A DNA stretch of 10,631 bases. Origin: Actinomycetota bacterium (GTDB lineage Bacteria; Actinomycetota; Acidimicrobiia; Acidimicrobiales; Ilumatobacteraceae). Positions 1-9,305 of this stretch are shown in pieces. Below the pieces are notes generated by a model that saw only the letters and a program-made list of their open reading frames with translations, had not been told where the DNA came from and made no database searches. Positions within the stretch are counted from its first letter, which is position 1. Each line of letters starts with the position of its first letter. Position numbers and translations under genes: made by a program. The stretch spans positions 1 through 10,631 of the forward strand of contig WLFB01000024.1 of the NCBI GenBank assembly GCA_009703975.1, given 5' to 3'.

Positions 1-309
1 CGGGTTAATTTCTCGTCTAGTTGGCAAGCGGGTTTTATGCCCGATATCGTGACAAGCCGAAATAATATTTTGAAGTAGTAGTTAAGTAATAGCAACTTAA
101 GCAGAAATGCAAAGGTTGCCCACCGCAGAAATTTGGTCTGATCAATTGATTAGTCGAGGCGAAAGCGCGACAAGTCATTGAGAAGATAATTAACCGCAAT
201 CGGTTAGCCAAACGAGGTGAATGAATCTGGTTTTGACGCGAGTCGCCCAGGGTTGTTCCGCACTGCGTTGAGCACCCCAGCGTTAACTAATCAGAAAGTT
301 TTATAAATC
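1..309 (+). promoter_or_regulatory. Gene-free region and probable structured 5' leader of rplJ
   Basis: No reading frame here looks like a protein: the frames open at base 1 close quickly and do not resemble the end of ribosomal protein L1, the usual upstream neighbour. Three RNA-like hairpins can be seen. One at 148-176 has a GTCG/CGAC stem closed by a GAAA tetraloop. One at 191-206 pairs TAACCG with CGGTTA around a CAAT loop. One at 250-277 pairs GGGTTGTTC with GAGCACCC, with an inner CGC/GCG. A 10-base palindrome, ATCAATTGAT, lies at 141-150. In many bacteria, including actinobacteria, the rplJ leader binds L10-L12 and represses its own translation, so such a leader is expected here. I could not match the conserved kink-turn of the known L10 leader, so the assignment rests on position and pairing. 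No convincing -35/-10 promoter was found. Confidence 0.4.
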
Positions 310-837
310 ATGGCAAATCCAAGTGCGCAAAAAGTCGCGGTAGTTGCAGAAGTTCGCGAGAAACTCGCAGCTGCAAACTCAGCGATCATTACCGAATATC
401 GCGGTATGACTGTTGGGTCTCTTGCCGCGTTACGTCGCAAGTTGCACCCACACAATGCCGAATACAAAGTTTACAAAAATACGCTTGCACGATTTGCCGC
501 TCGCGAGGCGGGGGTTGCCGAACTCGAAGCATTTCTTAAAGGCCCAGCGGCGATTACTTTCGTCAAGGGTGACGCTTCTGCAGTAGCAAAAGTTTTGCGA
601 GATCACGCTAAAGAAAATCCTGCGCTCGTTTTAATGGGTGGGGTCGTTGCCGGCAAAACTGTCAACGCCAAAGAGCTTCGAGCCCTTGCTGACTTGCCAC
701 CACGCGAAGTGATGTTGGCGCAATTCGCTGGCTTGCTAAAAGCACCAATGTCAAAGACAGCAAACTTGCTCGCTGCGTTGCCACGCAAAGCCGCTTACGG
801 CCTCAAGGCACTCATCGAACAACGCGAAGCGGCATAA
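310..837 (+). CDS. rplJ: 50S ribosomal protein L10
   Basis: This gene encodes L10, the base of the ribosomal stalk, which binds 23S rRNA with L11 and holds L7/L12 dimers that recruit translation factors. The 175 residues match the usual family length. The N-terminal RNA-binding domain shows the family pattern ITEYRGMTVGSL (about 27-38) and EYKVYKNTLARFA (about 51-63), followed by the GPAAITFV strand. The middle has LMGGVV and LADLPPREVMLAQ. The C-terminal alanine- and leucine-rich helix (about 140-175) is where L12 dimers attach. The ATG follows only a weak purine stretch (AGAAAG at 293-298), which fits a gene whose translation is controlled by its leader. Its stop is 94 nt before rplL, the standard L10-L12 pairing. 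L10-L12 binding to its own mRNA is known in other bacteria and is inferred here. Confidence 0.97.
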   Translation: MANPSAQKVAVVAEVREKLAAANSAIITEYRGMTVGSLAALRRKLHPHNAEYKVYKNTLARFAAREAGVAELEAFLKGPAAITFVKGDASAVAKVLRDHAKENPALVLMGGVVAGKTVNAKELRALADLPPREVMLAQFAGLLKAPMSKTANLLAALPRKAAYGLKALIEQREAA

Positions 838-917
838 CGGTTTAAGAAATCAAGAAACTAAACAAAATTAAAAGATAACTAGTCAATTAACGAAACAAAT
901 AACTAATCAAATAAAAC

Positions 918-922
918 AGGAG
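918..922 (+). promoter_or_regulatory. Strong ribosome binding site of rplL
   Basis: AGGAG lies 9 nt before the rplL ATG in an otherwise A-rich, unstructured spacer (838-931). It is clearly stronger than the site before rplJ. This fits the need for several L12 copies per L10: a strong independent start can supply the excess from one shared mRNA. The link to stoichiometry is an inference. Confidence 0.75.
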
Positions 923-931
923 AACAAAGAC

Positions 932-1312
932 ATGGCACTTACAAAAGATCAAATTCTTGACGGAATCTCAGAACTCACGGTTCTTGAGCTCAAAGACCTT
1001 CTTGACGCGTTCGAAGAGAAGTTCGGCGTTTCAGCAGCAGCACCAGTGGCCGTTGCCGCAGCAGGCGGAGCAGCACCAGCCGGTGACGCAGCAGCAGAAA
1101 AAGACGAGTTCACAGTCATCTTGAAAGATGGCGGCGCGCAGAAGATTGCCGTTATTAAGGCAGTTCGCGAACTCACTTCACTTGGTCTCAAAGAAGCAAA
1201 AGACCTTGTTGACGGTGCACCAAAGCCTGTCCTTGAAAAGGCCAGCAAGGATGACGCCGCAAAGGCGAAGGCCAAGCTCGAAGAGGCCGGCGCAACCGTC
1301 GAACTCGCTTAA
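932..1312 (+). CDS. rplL: 50S ribosomal protein L7/L12
   Basis: This gene encodes the stalk protein L7/L12, present as multiple dimers on L10, which contacts the translational GTPases EF-Tu, EF-G, IF2 and RF3. The 126 residues match the family length. The N-terminal dimerisation and L10-binding domain spans about 1-32 ([20 protein letters not shown]). A flexible hinge rich in Ala, Gly and Pro follows at about 34-55. The globular C-terminal domain runs from about 57 to 126, with [20 protein letters not shown], the factor-binding helix [13 protein letters not shown], and the ending [13 protein letters not shown] strong AGGAG site sets the ATG. The codons are more GC-rich than those of the surrounding spacers, as expected for a very highly expressed gene. 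A strong hairpin starts 4 nt after the stop. Confidence 0.98.
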   Translation: MALTKDQILDGISELTVLELKDLLDAFEEKFGVSAAAPVAVAAAGGAAPAGDAAAEKDEFTVILKDGGAQKIAVIKAVRELTSLGLKEAKDLVDGAPKPVLEKASKDDAAKAKAKLEEAGATVELA

Positions 1313-1316
1313 TTCG

Positions 1317-1350
1317 CGGTCAAGGCGTCCGGGCTTCCGGACGCCGACCG
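1317..1350 (+). terminator. Hairpin after rplL, probable attenuator or partial terminator
   Basis: CGGTC (1317-1321) pairs with GACCG (1346-1350), and GGCGTCCGG (1324-1332) pairs with CCGGACGCC (1337-1345) around a GCTT loop. This makes 14 base pairs interrupted only by a 2-nt AA bulge. The sequence after it, TGGTCTTAATTTG, is T-rich but has no clean T run, so full intrinsic termination is unlikely. In E. coli a partial terminator in the rplL-rpoB gap lowers polymerase expression relative to ribosomal proteins, and this hairpin sits in the same place. An RNA processing or mRNA 3'-end stabilising site is the main alternative. Confidence 0.7.
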
Positions 1351-1369
1351 TGGTCTTAATTTGCGAGTC

Positions 1370-1384
1370 TGGTGAATTTCACCA
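1370..1384. repeat. 15-nt inverted repeat in the rplL-rpoB spacer
   Basis: TGGTGAA and TTCACCA form a perfect 7-base inverted repeat around one central T. As DNA it has the form of a dimeric repressor or activator site; as RNA it would be a 6-bp hairpin with a 3-nt loop. It lies 172 nt before rpoB. Nothing nearby shows which protein, if any, would bind. Confidence 0.35.
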
Positions 1385-1403
1385 AAAATTTGTGATTAAG
1401 GAC

Positions 1404-1428
1404 AAAACATCGCCCTCGGCAATGTTTT
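1404..1428 (+). repeat. Second hairpin in the rplL-rpoB spacer
   Basis: AAAACAT (1404-1410) pairs with ATGTTTT (1422-1428), and GCC (1412-1414) pairs with GGC (1418-1420) around a CTC loop, with one C/A mismatch between the two stems. The four T's on the descending arm and the short CTGCTCCC after it give a weak terminator-like shape. It may act with the stronger hairpin upstream as a two-step attenuator, or simply be AT-rich pairing. Confidence 0.35.
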
Positions 1429-1543
1429 CTGCTCCCTAGCACAGATAGGCTCGTAAATCGCCGTGCTTCGCCCCCTGACTAACTCAAAAAGTTTTTCAGA
1501 AGGCTATTCACTGCAAATTCCCTGCTTGCCAAGTTCTTAACCT

Positions 1544-1548
1544 AGGAG
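1544..1548 (+). promoter_or_regulatory. Ribosome binding site that sets the rpoB GTG start
   Basis: AGGAG lies 7 nt before GTG at 1556. This is the only start with a good site. The first in-frame ATG is codon 19 and would remove the conserved N-terminal residues before the IPNLIGVQ motif, so GTG is preferred. Confidence 0.8.
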
Positions 1549-1555
1549 TACACTC

Positions 1556-4500
1556 GTGGCCCTTCGTGCTGATGCACGCGAACGCTATTCGTTCGCAAAT
1601 CTATCTGATGCAATGGAAATCCCGAATCTAATCGGCGTACAACGTGAAAGCTTCGAGTGGTTTCTCACCGAAGGTTTGCGAGAAGTCTTCGAAGATATTT
1701 CACCAGTCAAAGGTGTCAGTGATGATCTTCAACTTGAGCTTACATTTGATCCGGATGATGCCGACCTAAATCCGAAGCCAAAGTTCACAGAAGCAGAGTG
1801 TCGCGATCGTGACATGACTTATTCAGTGCCAAAATTTGTAAAGGCAAAGTTTTTAAATCGTCCTACTGGCGAAATCAAAGAGCAAACAGTTTTCATCGGT
1901 GACTTCCCGAAGATGACCGACAAGGGAACCTTTATAATCAACGGCACCGAGCGCGTTGTTGTTAGTCAGTTAGTTCGTTCTCCTGGTGTGATTTTCGAAC
2001 CAGGCGAGCGCTTTCGTTTGCGTAACTTGTCGAAGTATCAACTCGTCAAAGGCACGATCCACCCATCTCGTGGTGAGTGGCTCGAGTTCGATGTTGAGCA
2101 CAAGCCAGGCAAAGAAGTAACAGCCGGCACCCGTGTTGCTCGAAAGCGTCGCATGGGAGTTTTCACAATCATTCGTGCGCTTGGTTACGACGAATTAAAT
2201 GCGCCAGGTTTCATTGACCGCTTCGTTAATTACTTTGACTTTCTTGAAGATCAGTGGCGTCGTGAAAAGTTGATCGCGCCAACTCGCGAAGAAGCATTGC
2301 TCGAAATTTACAAGCGTGCTCGCCCAAGTGAGCCACAGAACGTTGAAGCTGCTCGTGTTTATTTTGAGCAGGCATTCTTTGGTGTTCGTTACAACTTGTC
2401 ACGAGTTGGTCGCTACAAATTGAATCGAAAACTCGGTGGCGAAGTAAAGAAAATTCAAGAGATGTTTGGTCTCAAGACCGGCACAGAACTTGGGCAACTT
2501 GATATAGCTGCTGAAGACCAAGATGTTTTGAGCCGTTGTGAAGTTTTGGCGACTATCTCGTACATGTTGCATCTTGTTAAGCAAGAGCCTGGTTATCGAC
2601 TTGACGACCAAGACCACTTTGCTAACCGTCGTATTCGTTCGGTTGGTGAATTGATTCAGAACCAAGTTCGAATTGGTTTGTCACGAATGGAGCGTGTTGT
2701 TCGCGAGCGCATGACGACTCAAGACTCTGAAGCGATTTCGCCACAGACTTTGATCAACGTGCGGCCGGTCGTGGCAGCAATCAAAGAGTTCTTCGGAACT
2801 TCTCAGTTGTCTCAGTTCATGGACCAAGTCAATCCGTTATCTGGTTTGACTCACCGTCGCCGACTTTCGGCTCTCGGACCAGGCGGACTCAGTCGCGAGC
2901 GAGCAGGTTTCGAAGTTCGAGACGTTCACTTTTCTCACTATGGTCGAATGTGTCCTATTGAGACACCAGAAGGTCCAAACATTGGTCTGATCGGTGCATT
3001 GTCGACATATGCGCGAATTAATCCGTTTGGTTTCATTGAAACTCCATACCGCCGTGTTAAAGGTGGTTTCGTTACTAGCGAAATCAAATACATGGCCGCC
3101 GACGAAGAAGAAAACTACGTTGTTGCTCAGGCCAACACACCAATTTTGCCAGATGGCCGATTTCGCGATGATCGCGTTCTTGTTCGTCGTTCGCCACAGG
3201 CAGCAAGTTTGGAAGACCTCAAGAAGATGCTTGAAGCAGAAAGTTTCTTCGGCGCAACAACCGACATCGGTCTTGTAACGCCAGACGAAGTTGACTTCAT
3301 TGACGTTTCGCCGAAGCAAATCGTTTCGATTGCAACTGCGTTAATTCCTTTCCTTGAGCACGACGATGCAAACCGCGCGTTGATGGGTGCAAACATGCAA
3401 CGTCAGGCTGTGCCGCTGATTCGCGCCGAAGCGCCGTACATCGGTACTGGTGTTGAAGCCCGTGCCGCCCGTGACGGAGCCGATTTGATCTTGGCAAAAG
3501 ACGACGGTGTTGTTGAGTCGATTACTGGCGCAACGATCGTAGTTAAATACGAGAACTTGCCAAAACGTGAACATGAACATAAGTTGTCAAAGTTCTTGCG
3601 TTCAAACCAAGACACTTGCATCAACCAAGTGATTCGCGTTAAAGAAGGACAAAAAATCAAGAAGGGCGACTTGCTCGCTGACGGTCCAAGCACAGACGAA
3701 GGCGAACTCGCACTCGGTAAAAACTTACTCGTGGCTCTTATGCCATGGGAGGGCTACAACTTCGAAGACGCAATCATTTTGTCAGAGCGTTTGGTTAAAG
3801 AAGATGTGTTGACTTCAATTCACATTCATGAGTATGAAGTTGATGCTCGCGATACAAAACTTGGCGCAGAAGAAATCAGCCGTGACATTCCAAACTTGTC
3901 AGAAGAAATTCTTGCCGATCTCGATGATCGTGGAATCATTCGCGTCGGTGCAGAAGTCGGGCCTGGCGATGTGCTCGTTGGCAAGGTGACTCCAAAGGGA
4001 GAAACTGAACTGACACCCGAGGAGCGTTTGTTGCGCGCGATTTTCGGCGAAAAGTCGAAGGAAGTTCGCGATACATCACTCAAGGTTCCGCACGGTGAAG
4101 GCGGCAAAGTAATTGACGTCAAAGTTCTTAAGCGTGCCGCAGAAGGCGATGACTTGCCGGGTGACGAATTGCCACCAGGCGTCAACCAAATCGTCAAAAT
4201 TCACGTTGCGCAAAAGCGAAAGATCAGCGTCGGTGACAAACTCGCTGGTCGTCACGGCAACAAAGGTGTCATCTCAAAGATTCTGCCTGTTGAAGACATG
4301 CCGTATCTTGAAGACGGAACACCAGTTGACATCATTTTGAATCCGCTTGGTGTACCAAGTCGAATGAACATCGGTCAGGTTCTCGAAGCTCACTTGGGTT
4401 ATTGCGCTAGGTGGGGTTGGTTCGACGAAAAGAACAATAAGACCGTCGGTGCGAACCCAGTTCGTGGCACCGAATCAAAGACTCGACCATCAACACCGCC

Positions 4501-5191
4501 TGCAACTTTTGTTGCAACACCGGTTTTCGACGGTGCGCAGTGGGACGAAGACGATCAAGCCGGTTCGCATCCGACGATTCAGTCGATTCTGCGAAACTTA
4601 AACCCAGAGTCAGTTGACGGCAAGCGAATGATCGGTGAAGACGGCAAGACAGTTCTTCGCAACGGTCGCACAGGTGATGCATACGACAACCCAATCACCG
4701 TTGGCTACATGTACATCTTGAAACTCAACCACTTGGTTGACGACAAGATTCACGCACGTTCAACTGGTCCATACTCGATGATTACGCAACAACCATTGGG
4801 CGGAAAAGCACAATTCGGTGGTCAGCGTTTCGGAGAAATGGAAGTGTGGGCGCTCGAGGCCTACGGCGCTGCGTATTGCTTGCAAGAACTATTGACAATT
4901 AAGAGCGACGACGTACTCGGACGAGTTCGCGTATATGAAGCGATTGTCAAGGGTGACAATATTCCAGAGCCTGGTATTCCGGAGAGTTTCAAAGTGTTGA
5001 TGAAAGAAATGCAAGCACTTTGTCTTGACGTTGAAGTTATTTCGCATGAAGGCAAGCAAGTTGAGCTCACCGATCTCGACGAAGAAGTCTTCACTGCAGT
5101 ACGCGAACTTGGTATCGACATCAGCCGCAACGAACGTGGTTCTGATGCAGATGACCGCGAGCGCGAGCGACGACGAGAGAAGGCTTACTAA
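1556..5191 (+). CDS. rpoB: DNA-directed RNA polymerase subunit beta
   Basis: This gene encodes the beta subunit of RNA polymerase, which forms one pincer of the DNA clamp and part of the active site with beta'. The 1211 residues fit the actinobacterial length. Seen in order are IPNLIGVQ near the N-terminus, [17 protein letters not shown] (129-145), the rifampicin region around 415-445 (SQLSQFMDQ, then [19 protein letters not shown]), [40 protein letters not shown] with the NTP-contacting lysines K895 and K903 (E. coli K1065 and K1073), and the beta-clamp end [26 protein letters not shown]. The main rifampicin contact positions D423, H433, R436 and S438 (E. coli D516, H526, R529, S531) are wild type. 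V425 replaces E. coli N518, and R434 replaces K527. The E. coli-type lineage inserts are absent. The C-terminus ends in a charged arginine- and glutamate-rich tail. rpoC follows 37 nt later. Confidence 0.99.
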   Translation: MALRADARERYSFANLSDAMEIPNLIGVQRESFEWFLTEGLREVFEDISPVKGVSDDLQLELTFDPDDADLNPKPKFTEAECRDRDMTYSVPKFVKAKFLNRPTGEIKEQTVFIGDFPKMTDKGTFIINGTERVVVSQLVRSPGVIFEPGERFRLRNLSKYQLVKGTIHPSRGEWLEFDVEHKPGKEVTAGTRVARKRRMGVFTIIRALGYDELNAPGFIDRFVNYFDFLEDQWRREKLIAPTREEALLEIYKRARPSEPQNVEAARVYFEQAFFGVRYNLSRVGRYKLNRKLGGEVKKIQEMFGLKTGTELGQLDIAAEDQDVLSRCEVLATISYMLHLVKQEPGYRLDDQDHFANRRIRSVGELIQNQVRIGLSRMERVVRERMTTQDSEAISPQTLINVRPVVAAIKEFFGTSQLSQFMDQVNPLSGLTHRRRLSALGPGGLSRERAGFEVRDVHFSHYGRMCPIETPEGPNIGLIGALSTYARINPFGFIETPYRRVKGGFVTSEIKYMAADEEENYVVAQANTPILPDGRFRDDRVLVRRSPQAASLEDLKKMLEAESFFGATTDIGLVTPDEVDFIDVSPKQIVSIATALIPFLEHDDANRALMGANMQRQAVPLIRAEAPYIGTGVEARAARDGADLILAKDDGVVESITGATIVVKYENLPKREHEHKLSKFLRSNQDTCINQVIRVKEGQKIKKGDLLADGPSTDEGELALGKNLLVALMPWEGYNFEDAIILSERLVKEDVLTSIHIHEYEVDARDTKLGAEEISRDIPNLSEEILADLDDRGIIRVGAEVGPGDVLVGKVTPKGETELTPEERLLRAIFGEKSKEVRDTSLKVPHGEGGKVIDVKVLKRAAEGDDLPGDELPPGVNQIVKIHVAQKRKISVGDKLAGRHGNKGVISKILPVEDMPYLEDGTPVDIILNPLGVPSRMNIGQVLEAHLGYCARWGWFDEKNNKTVGANPVRGTESKTRPSTPPATFVATPVFDGAQWDEDDQAGSHPTIQSILRNLNPESVDGKRMIGEDGKTVLRNGRTGDAYDNPITVGYMYILKLNHLVDDKIHARSTGPYSMITQQPLGGKAQFGGQRFGEMEVWALEAYGAAYCLQELLTIKSDDVLGRVRVYEAIVKGDNIPEPGIPESFKVLMKEMQALCLDVEVISHEGKQVELTDLDEEVFTAVRELGIDISRNERGSDADDRERERRREKAY

Positions 5192-5228
5192 TGATTAACG
5201 GCAGCAAAACAGAAGGGTTGGCATCAAC

Positions 5229-8200
5229 ATGTCAGATGTAGTTATCGACGACAACAAGCGCAAGCTTGACATCAACAGCTTTCAACAATTGCGTATCGGT
5301 TTGGCAACAGCCGACGACATTCGCAACTGGTCGCGCGGCGAAGTCAAAAAGCCAGAGACGATCAACTATCGAACATTGCGCCCAGAGCGCGACGGTTTGT
5401 TCTGCGAAAAAATCTTCGGACCAACGCGTGACTGGGAATGCTATTGCGGCAAATACAAGCGTGTTCGCTTTAAGGGAATCATCTGTGAAAAGTGTGGCGT
5501 TGAAGTCACACGCTCAAAAGTACGTCGTGAACGCATGGGCCACATCGAACTTGCCGCACCTGTTGTGCACATTTGGTATCTACGCGGTACTCGTAGTTGG
5601 TTGGCGTATCTTCTCGGCGGTTTAGAGTCGCGCGAAGAAATCAAGGCTAAGCAACTAGAGAAGGTTATTTATTTCGCAGCGTGGTTGGTCAGCGAAGTCA
5701 ATGTTGACAAGCGTCACGAAGAAATGCCAGCGCTCGAAAAAGAATATGCAGAAGACCGCGAAGAAGCAATCAAGCGAAAAGAAAAAGAAATCAAGCTTCG
5801 CCAAAAAGATGCCGAGGCAGAGTTAAAGCAACTTGAAAAAGACGGGGCGAAAGAAAGTGACATTCGCGCCAAGCAGAAACTTATTGACAAAGACATAGCT
5901 TTGATCACCGATCGTCACACAAAAGACATCGATCGTCTTGAGCGTTCATTTGATACTTTCAAAAAACTTCACCCAAGAATGATCATTGATGACGAAGAAC
6001 TTTGGCGAGAAATCAAAGATCGTTACGAAGATTATTTCACTGGTGGCACCGGTGCAGAGTCGATCAAAGTTTTGATTGACACAATCGATTTTGACTCAGA
6101 AGAAGTAATTCTTCGTGAGGCAATTATGAACGGCTTAAACGGCAAACCGCTTTCGACACAGCGCAAGCAAAAAGCGATTAAACGTTTGAAGATCGTTGCG
6201 TCGTTCAACCGTCGTGACAAAGATGAGCGATTGGTGAACAATCCAAAGGCAATGATTTTGGATGTCATTCCAGTTATTCCGCCAGAATTGCGCCCGATGG
6301 TGCAACTTGATGGCGGTCGCTTTGCAACTTCAGACTTAAACGACCTTTACCGTCGCGTGATCAACCGCAACAATCGTTTGACTCGATTGCTAGAACTTGG
6401 TGCGCCAGAAATCATCGTCAATAACGAAAAACGAATGTTGCAAGAAGCAGCAGACGCTCTATTCGACAACGGCCGTCGTGGTCGACCAGTTAGTGGCCCG
6501 GGCAATCGTCCGCTTAAGTCGCTTTCAGACGGCTTAAAAGGTAAGCAAGGTCGTTTCCGACAGAACTTGCTCGGCAAGCGCGTTGACTATTCGGGTCGTT
6601 CAGTAATCGTCGCCGGACCAACATTGCGTTTGCAGCAGTGTGGTTTGCCGAAATTGATGGCTCTCGAATTGTTCAAGCCATTCGTAATGAAGCGACTTGC
6701 CGATCAGCAACTTGCACAGAACATTAAATCTGCCAAGCGCATGGTTGAGCGTCGTCGTCCACAGGTTTGGGACGTACTTGAAGAAGTAATTAAAGAGCAT
6801 CCAGTGTTGCTTAACCGCGCACCAACTTTGCACAGACTTGGTATTCAGGCTTTCGAGCCAGTACTTGTTGAGGGCAAAGCGATTCACTTGCACCCACTTG
6901 TATGTACAGCGTTCAACGCTGACTTCGACGGTGACCAAATGGCAGTTCACTTGCCATTGTCAGTTGAAGCACAAGCAGAAGCTCGTGTGTTGATGCTTTC
7001 GGCTAACAACATTTTGTCTCCGGCATCTGGTCGACCAATTGTTACCCCGCAACAGGACCTTGTAATCGGTGGTTTCTACTTGACTCGTGAGGAAGCAGGC
7101 TTAAAAGGTGAAGGCCGAGTTTTCAGAACGATGTGGGAAGTCACTCGTGCACTTGACGAAGGTGGAGTAAAACTTCACGCGAAAATTAAGTTGCTTGAAA
7201 CTTCACAAGATGCATCAGGAAACAGTGTCCGCAAATATGTTGACACCACACCTGGTCGATTGTTGTTCGAAGAAGTTCTTCCAAAAGACTTCGTCGTACG
7301 ATTCGGTCACATCTCGGCTGCAGTCAAGAAAAAAGAGTTCGGCGTAATCGTTGAGCGACTTAGCGACAACTATCCAAAGGCGATAATTGCTTCGTCACTT
7401 GATGCGATTAAGAACATTTGTTACCGCTATGCATCGCAGTCTGGTCTAACTGTTTCGGTTGATGACGTAAAGACTCCGAAGGCAAAGCGTGGAATCCTTG
7501 ACGGGTATGAGAAGCAAGCAGAAAAAGTTGAGAATCAGTTCCGTCGCGGAATCATCACCGATGGTGAGCGCCGTCAGCAAGAAGTTCGAATTTGGACTGC
7601 TGCTACTGCCGATGTTCAAGAAGCGATGGAAGCCGAATTCAAAGCGTTGCATTTCAACCCAGTTGACATGATGATCGGTTCTGGTGCTCGTGGAAACATG
7701 ACCCAGATGCGTCAGATTGCAGGTATGCGCGGACTCGTAGCCAACCCTCGTGGTGACATGATTCCTCGTCCGATCAAGAGCAATTTCCGTGAAGGTCTGC
7801 AAACTCTTGAATACTTCATTGCGACTCCAGGTGCTCGTAAGGGCCTTGTAGATACTGCTCTTCGTACTGCTGACTCGGGTTACCTAACTCGTCGTTTGCA
7901 TGACGTTGCTCAAGAACTAATCGTTCGCGAAGATGATTGCGGTACGACTCTTGGTGTGTGGGTAGAAAACGTTGGTGCAGATACTGCAAACACACGTGCA
8001 TACCTTGAGACCAAGTTGTTCGGACGCGCTTTGCTTAACGACATTGAACTTTCAGATGGTTCGGTAATGCCGAAAAACACGATTGTCGGCGACGTTGAAA
8101 TGGAGACCTTGCGTCTCGATCCAAAAGTTTTACGCGTTCGTGTTCGCTCTGTCGTAACTTGCGATGCCGAAGTTGGCGTTTGCGCAAAATGTTACGGTCG

Positions 8201-9278
8201 TTCATTAGCAACTGGTAAAGACATCGAACTTGGTGAAGCAGTAGGTGTAATCGCTGCACAATCAATCGGTGAGCCTGGTACTCAGTTGACAATGCGTACT
8301 TTCCATACTGGTGGCGTTGCCGGAAAAGACATCGCTGGTGGTTTGCCACGCGTAGTTGAACTTTTTGAAGCACGTAACCCGAAGGGTTCTGCTCGACTTG
8401 TGCCAGCAACAGGCGTTCTTCGAATTCTTGAAGACGAAGGCAAGGGTATTCCGATCAAAGTCATTGACGATCAAGGTCAAGAAATCGAGATCATTTTGCC
8501 AACTGGTAGTCGTCCGTTAGTAAAAGACGGACAGAACGTCGAAGCCGGAGAGCGCATTACTGATGGTCCTTTAGATCCAAAAGAGCTAATGGTGATCAAG
8601 GGAATTCGCGAAACTCAGCAATATCTTGTTGAAGAAGTGCAAAAGGTGTATCGCGATCAAGGTGTTGCGATTCACGATAAGCACATCGAGTTGATCGTGC
8701 GTCAAATGACGCGACGAATCAGCGTTCAAGAACCAGGTGAGACTCATTTCTTGCCAGGTCATCTCGCTGACTCAAAAGTTTTCCGTGATGTCAACCGGGC
8801 AATCGTTGAAGATGGCAAGAAGCCGGCCGAGGGTCGCCCAGTATTGATGGGTATTACCAAGGCTTCGCTTGCAACCGAATCATGGTTGTCGGCAGCTTCT
8901 TTCCAGGAAACGACTCGTGTTCTCACTGAGGCAGCGATTGACGGCAAGTCAGATCATTTGGTTGGTCTCAAAGAGAACATCATCATCGGAAAGTTGATCC
9001 CAGCCGGAACGGGCATGGATCGTTACAACTTGTTTGATGTCAGCGCGCCAGATTATGTGCCGATGGCTTATTACTCGAGTGATGACGAATCGGATCCAGC
9101 TGCATACTTGGCGGGATTGAAAGGCACATATGTTGCCGACGATCAAACGCAAGATTTAGCCGAGACGATCGAGCCGGTTACGAACAACGTCAGCGAAGTT
9201 GTTAACGCTGTAACTGGTCGTGACACTGATCTTGACAATGGTTTCGACGACAGTCCTGACAGCGAGATCGCTCAGTAA
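5229..9278 (+). CDS. rpoC: DNA-directed RNA polymerase subunit beta'
   Basis: This gene encodes beta', the catalytic clamp subunit of RNA polymerase. The 1349 residues fit actinobacteria. Zinc site 1 has C71, C73, C86 and C89. A strongly charged coiled-coil insert (about 164-249), known from actinobacterial RpoC, follows. The catalytic motif [12 protein letters not shown] carries the Mg2+-binding D565, D567 and D569. The bridge helix lies at about 860-893 ([19 protein letters not shown]), but its N-terminal hinge has P867 where E. coli has H777. Zinc site 2 has C904, C978, C985 and C988. The trigger loop has M1022, R1023 and H1026 (E. coli M932, R933, H936), with no large insert between its helices. 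The ending [19 protein letters not shown] and [17 protein letters not shown] is typical, then an acidic tail follows. The ATG is preceded by AGAAGGG (5211-5217). A methyltransferase gene starts 27 nt after the stop. Confidence 0.99.
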   Translation: MSDVVIDDNKRKLDINSFQQLRIGLATADDIRNWSRGEVKKPETINYRTLRPERDGLFCEKIFGPTRDWECYCGKYKRVRFKGIICEKCGVEVTRSKVRRERMGHIELAAPVVHIWYLRGTRSWLAYLLGGLESREEIKAKQLEKVIYFAAWLVSEVNVDKRHEEMPALEKEYAEDREEAIKRKEKEIKLRQKDAEAELKQLEKDGAKESDIRAKQKLIDKDIALITDRHTKDIDRLERSFDTFKKLHPRMIIDDEELWREIKDRYEDYFTGGTGAESIKVLIDTIDFDSEEVILREAIMNGLNGKPLSTQRKQKAIKRLKIVASFNRRDKDERLVNNPKAMILDVIPVIPPELRPMVQLDGGRFATSDLNDLYRRVINRNNRLTRLLELGAPEIIVNNEKRMLQEAADALFDNGRRGRPVSGPGNRPLKSLSDGLKGKQGRFRQNLLGKRVDYSGRSVIVAGPTLRLQQCGLPKLMALELFKPFVMKRLADQQLAQNIKSAKRMVERRRPQVWDVLEEVIKEHPVLLNRAPTLHRLGIQAFEPVLVEGKAIHLHPLVCTAFNADFDGDQMAVHLPLSVEAQAEARVLMLSANNILSPASGRPIVTPQQDLVIGGFYLTREEAGLKGEGRVFRTMWEVTRALDEGGVKLHAKIKLLETSQDASGNSVRKYVDTTPGRLLFEEVLPKDFVVRFGHISAAVKKKEFGVIVERLSDNYPKAIIASSLDAIKNICYRYASQSGLTVSVDDVKTPKAKRGILDGYEKQAEKVENQFRRGIITDGERRQQEVRIWTAATADVQEAMEAEFKALHFNPVDMMIGSGARGNMTQMRQIAGMRGLVANPRGDMIPRPIKSNFREGLQTLEYFIATPGARKGLVDTALRTADSGYLTRRLHDVAQELIVREDDCGTTLGVWVENVGADTANTRAYLETKLFGRALLNDIELSDGSVMPKNTIVGDVEMETLRLDPKVLRVRVRSVVTCDAEVGVCAKCYGRSLATGKDIELGEAVGVIAAQSIGEPGTQLTMRTFHTGGVAGKDIAGGLPRVVELFEARNPKGSARLVPATGVLRILEDEGKGIPIKVIDDQGQEIEIILPTGSRPLVKDGQNVEAGERITDGPLDPKELMVIKGIRETQQYLVEEVQKVYRDQGVAIHDKHIELIVRQMTRRISVQEPGETHFLPGHLADSKVFRDVNRAIVEDGKKPAEGRPVLMGITKASLATESWLSAASFQETTRVLTEAAIDGKSDHLVGLKENIIIGKLIPAGTGMDRYNLFDVSAPDYVPMAYYSSDDESDPAAYLAGLKGTYVADDQTQDLAETIEPVTNNVSEVVNAVTGRDTDLDNGFDDSPDSEIAQ

Positions 9279-9305
9279 AAATCAAAAGTTAGGTTCGGGT
9301 GAGCA

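Noticed and set aside
29..43. CGGG/CCCG inverted repeat as a terminator of the upstream gene
   Set aside because: The stem is only 4 bp with a 7-nt loop and no T run after it.
1128..1439. 103-codon frame overlapping rplL and running into the spacer
   Set aside because: It is out of frame with rplL, is low-complexity and Ser/Arg-rich, resembles no protein family, and its extension only runs through the hairpin region.
1486..1496. AAAAAGTTTTT palindrome before rpoB
   Set aside because: It cannot form a stable hairpin with a one-base centre and is simple A/T sequence.
2930..2932. Phe459 of beta (VHFSHYGR) where E. coli has Pro552
   Set aside because: The position is variable among bacteria (Tyr in Bacillus, Arg in Thermus as I recall), so it is not notable.
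2837..3319. 160-codon reverse-strand frame inside rpoB
   Set aside because: It lies wholly within a clearly real, conserved gene, has no ribosome site, and its Cys/Trp/Asn-rich composition is typical of antisense shadow frames.
6600..6950. Reverse-strand frame opposite the rpoC catalytic region
   Set aside because: It is antisense to the most conserved part of beta' and has no recognisable domain or start signals.
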